DNA of 8,786 nucleotides from Fibrobacteria bacterium GUT77 (GTDB lineage: Bacteria; Fibrobacterota; Chitinivibrionia; Chitinivibrionales; Chitinispirillaceae): assembly GCA_001462255.1 (NCBI GenBank), contig LIUJ01000044.1:1-8786 (forward strand), written 5' to 3'. Positions 6,912-8,786 of this stretch are shown piece by piece (the first letter of the stretch is position 1; each line of letters begins with the position of its first letter). The translations under genes and the position numbers were made by a program. Below the pieces are notes generated by a model, which did no database searches, was not told the origin of the DNA, and saw only the letters and a program-made list of their open reading frames with translations.

Positions 6912-6915
6912 AATT

Positions 6916-8223
6916 ATGGGTCAAAAAGATTGGAAAGGTCACGGCGCGACCGAGAACGCGTTTGTAGTTATGCCGGAGATAGTCCGCGCGATATACTACG
7001 AATCACAAAGGCAGGGGTTATTCTCGAAGTTGAATCTCGGTCGGTCGGTTAAGACCACCAAGATTATTCACAACGGGAATGCGATAACCATTGACGCCGG
7101 AAATGATTCACCGGTGTGGGAGAAACAGTTGAACGAGAACTCGGAGGCCCGTTTCACGTTGCGCGAAGAAAACCTCGGTATGGCTACTTACGGCGACGGG
7201 GACGTAGGCACCGGAGATTTCGCGCGATATCTGCACCTCGTTTGTTACGCTCGTTCGGTGTTTACGCCCGCTTGGCCGATAGTCGGGTTTGAATCGGCCG
7301 ACAACATCAAGCGCGTAGTCAACGATCTTGTGGCGGTGGAGAAAGAGAGCATTGCGACGTGGATAAGCAAGGAGATGGACTTCGACGCGTTCAGGGCGCT
7401 GTTTATGGGTGCTTCACGCGGGTTGTTGGATACGGCTAACGGCGGTAAGGGCGTTTCGTTGTATGGGGCGACGACCGGCCAACATAGATCGATCTTTAAC
7501 GCATACGCGCAAACGGCTAACGGGCTTGCGAAGATTACACCGGATATTGACGCCACTACGCACAACGGCAATATAGCCGCGTCTTTGAGCGGTAGCGGCG
7601 CATCGGCTCTACCGACGACGGTCGCCGACAATACTACGATGTTCAAGTATCGGACGCACAAGGACATTTCGGCGATTGTTGACGATTTGCAACTGCAATC
7701 GGTTCGCGTGGGCGGTCGGGAATACCGCGCCGTGGCAATTATCGACCCGCGCAACATCTATTCGTTGAGGGACGACAACGACATAGTTCAGATGTGGGCG
7801 AAGGCAATGCCGAGGGCGGAGGATAACCTCGCGTTGTACAGCAGGGACACGCTCATTCTCGACGATATACTGTACATTCCGGCGTATCAGATGAAGTATT
7901 TCCGCCCGACGGTTAGCGGCAGTACGATTACCTACGGCGTGGGAATGGACAAAGACCCGCGTACCAATCCCGCGAACACGAGCAACATCACGATGACGGC
8001 CGTTTTGGGACGCGGCGCGTTGATTCGCGGTCGGCGCAAAGGCGAAATCAAGTTTACCACGGACAGCGGCAGACACGGCAAGGGCGCGGAATACGCGGCG
8101 AACTACGACGACGGTTGGATGCGCCGCGAGTGGGGTTCGCAAGACGACCGTACCACAAAACGGATGTTGAACGATTCTTCGTTCATTGTCTTTAACAGGG
8201 ACAATCCGAGAATCGGCACCTAA
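6916..8223 (+). CDS. Major capsid protein, N4 gp56-like (DUF4043 type)
   Basis: 435 residues, normal for this family. It forms the icosahedral shell. The pattern fits the N4 gp56/DUF4043 capsid family: an N-terminal helical part, the segment at 40-75 with a basic strand (RSVKTTKIIH), a glycine-rich loop GDGDVGTGD near 93-101, a long helix DNIKRVVNDLVAVEKESIATW near 129-149, and a C-terminal part with LDDILYIPAYQMKYFRP near 315-331 and VLGRGALIRG near 363-372. The codons contain more C-ending forms (GAC, AAC, ATC) than the terminase genes, consistent with high expression. It is preceded by a strong GGAGGT site. The family name is from memory of sequence patterns, so the exact family is less certain than the capsid role. 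No internal gap or frameshift is seen. Confidence 0.87.
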   Translation: MGQKDWKGHGATENAFVVMPEIVRAIYYESQRQGLFSKLNLGRSVKTTKIIHNGNAITIDAGNDSPVWEKQLNENSEARFTLREENLGMATYGDGDVGTGDFARYLHLVCYARSVFTPAWPIVGFESADNIKRVVNDLVAVEKESIATWISKEMDFDAFRALFMGASRGLLDTANGGKGVSLYGATTGQHRSIFNAYAQTANGLAKITPDIDATTHNGNIAASLSGSGASALPTTVADNTTMFKYRTHKDISAIVDDLQLQSVRVGGREYRAVAIIDPRNIYSLRDDNDIVQMWAKAMPRAEDNLALYSRDTLILDDILYIPAYQMKYFRPTVSGSTITYGVGMDKDPRTNPANTSNITMTAVLGRGALIRGRRKGEIKFTTDSGRHGKGAEYAANYDDGWMRREWGSQDDRTTKRMLNDSSFIVFNRDNPRIGT

Positions 8224-8229
8224 CTTGTT

Positions 8230-8245
8230 GCACCTTCGCGGGTGC
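8230..8245 (+). other. Weak hairpin after the capsid gene
   Basis: GCACC (8230-8234) can pair with GGTGC (8241-8245) around a 6-nt loop TTCGCG, starting 6 bp after the capsid stop. There is no T-run, so it is not a clear terminator. It might protect the 3' end of the capsid mRNA or be chance. Confidence 0.25.
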
Positions 8246-8285
8246 GTGGACTGAAATAAATCAACCGTAAACAAGGAGAATTATT

Positions 8286-8651
8286 ATGGCTTTATTAACG
8301 GCGGCGGAACAGAAGCAGGTATCGGCGCAGTCGCACTCGCCGAGCCGGTCGTCTGCAGTGGGTAACGTCAAGAACGGTTACGCCAGCGTGACGTTTACAG
8401 ATGTTGTCGTGAACATTCCCGGTAAGGTATCGGTGAACCACCGCGTATCAAAGTACGTTTTGACAATTTCGCCGACGGCGTCGGGGTTTACCCCGGCTTT
8501 TACGGGGAAGTACGGCGACGAGGTGGAGGTGTTTTACGTAGATGACGCGAACGGCGGTACCGTTACCGGTTACGCGAAGTTCGTTTGGGCGAATCCGAAC
8601 GGCGCGCAGACGGGAACCGGCGGTTGGAAGGCCGTGACGATAGGCGCTTAA
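8286..8651 (+). CDS. Small structural-type protein, possible head decoration protein
   Basis: 121 residues, not recognised. The first 30 residues are polar and Ala/Ser/Gln-rich; the rest alternates Val, Thr, Gly and Tyr (VTFTDVVVNIPGKVSVNHRV, EVEVFYVDD, AKFVWANPN) and looks largely beta-stranded, with no membrane segment, signal peptide or Cys. Its place right after the capsid gene, small size and beta-rich make-up suit a head decoration or head-completion protein, but this is inference. The start ATG 8286 has AAGGAG at 8273-8278, and a terminator-like hairpin follows the stop, so its mRNA probably ends there together with the capsid message. Confidence 0.85.
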   Translation: MALLTAAEQKQVSAQSHSPSRSSAVGNVKNGYASVTFTDVVVNIPGKVSVNHRVSKYVLTISPTASGFTPAFTGKYGDEVEVFYVDDANGGTVTGYAKFVWANPNGAQTGTGGWKAVTIGA

Positions 8652-8660
8652 TCATAATCG

Positions 8661-8687
8661 GCAAGGGGATTTGTTTCCCCTTGCTTT
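8661..8687 (+). terminator. Terminator-like hairpin after the small structural gene
   Basis: GCAAGGGGA (8661-8669) pairs perfectly with TCCCCTTGC (8676-8684) around the 6-nt loop TTTGTT, followed by TTT and ACAT. The 9-bp stem is strong but the T-run is short, so termination may be partial. It separates the capsid-side genes from the gene starting at 8708. Confidence 0.6.
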
Positions 8688-8707
8688 ACATCGCGGAGGA
8701 ATTTGCT

Positions 8708-8786
8708 ATGGCAGATATAACTGTAGTTGCGTCTGATAGGCCGGATGATTTGGCGCTTGAACAGCTGAAAGCGGAGAACGCCGGGC
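8708..8786 (+). CDS. Start of a further phage gene, cut by the window edge
   Basis: An ATG at 8708 follows a strong GGAGGA site (8695-8700) and opens a frame of 26 codons plus one base before the window ends. The visible protein begins MADITVVASDRPDDLALEQL and continues polar and Ala/Glu-rich. Nothing identifies it. In this position a head-completion, connector or further decoration protein is common, but the visible part is too short to choose. Confidence 0.7.
   Translation, partial: MADITVVASDRPDDLALEQLKAENAG

Noticed and set aside
7609..8274. 221-codon antisense ORF under the capsid gene
   Set aside because: Shadow frame of a secure gene, with Arg/Val/His-rich composition typical of such shadows.

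Overview
This window is the head-packaging and head-assembly module of a tailed double-stranded DNA phage or prophage (Caudoviricetes). All supported genes lie on the + strand, in the order small terminase (putative), large terminase, portal, acidic scaffold-like protein, major capsid protein, a small structural-type protein, and the start of one more gene at the right edge. The portal looks like the P22 gp1 family and the capsid protein like the N4 gp56/DUF4043 family, which suggests a podovirus-like head, but no tail gene is present to prove this. Shine-Dalgarno sites are strong, UGA and UAA act as ordinary stops, and starts are ATG, so the host is a bacterium with the standard code that uses Shine-Dalgarno initiation. 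I cannot name the host.

Layout: positions 1-996 hold no convincing gene. This region contains several short tandem and direct repeats, G-runs, a hairpin, a change of strand composition near 320-400, and a 10-bp-periodic repeat array immediately before the small terminase. It is the best candidate for a packaging-recognition, origin or control region. Positions 997-1503 encode the putative small terminase. The 157-bp gap 1504-1660 is unusual in this compact operon: it has a strong hairpin and a possible 14-codon leader ORF with its own strong ribosome site. Large terminase, portal and scaffold are then joined by two ATGA stop-start overlaps, which suggests translational coupling. The capsid gene follows 19 bp later with a strong ribosome site, then the 121-residue gene, then a terminator-like hairpin and the next gene.

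How they work together: the small and large terminase recognise, cut and pump DNA through the portal into a procapsid built from the capsid protein on the scaffold. The 121-residue protein may decorate or complete the head. I did not find an exotic new system. The unexplained content is mainly the non-coding upstream kilobase and the terS-terL gap.
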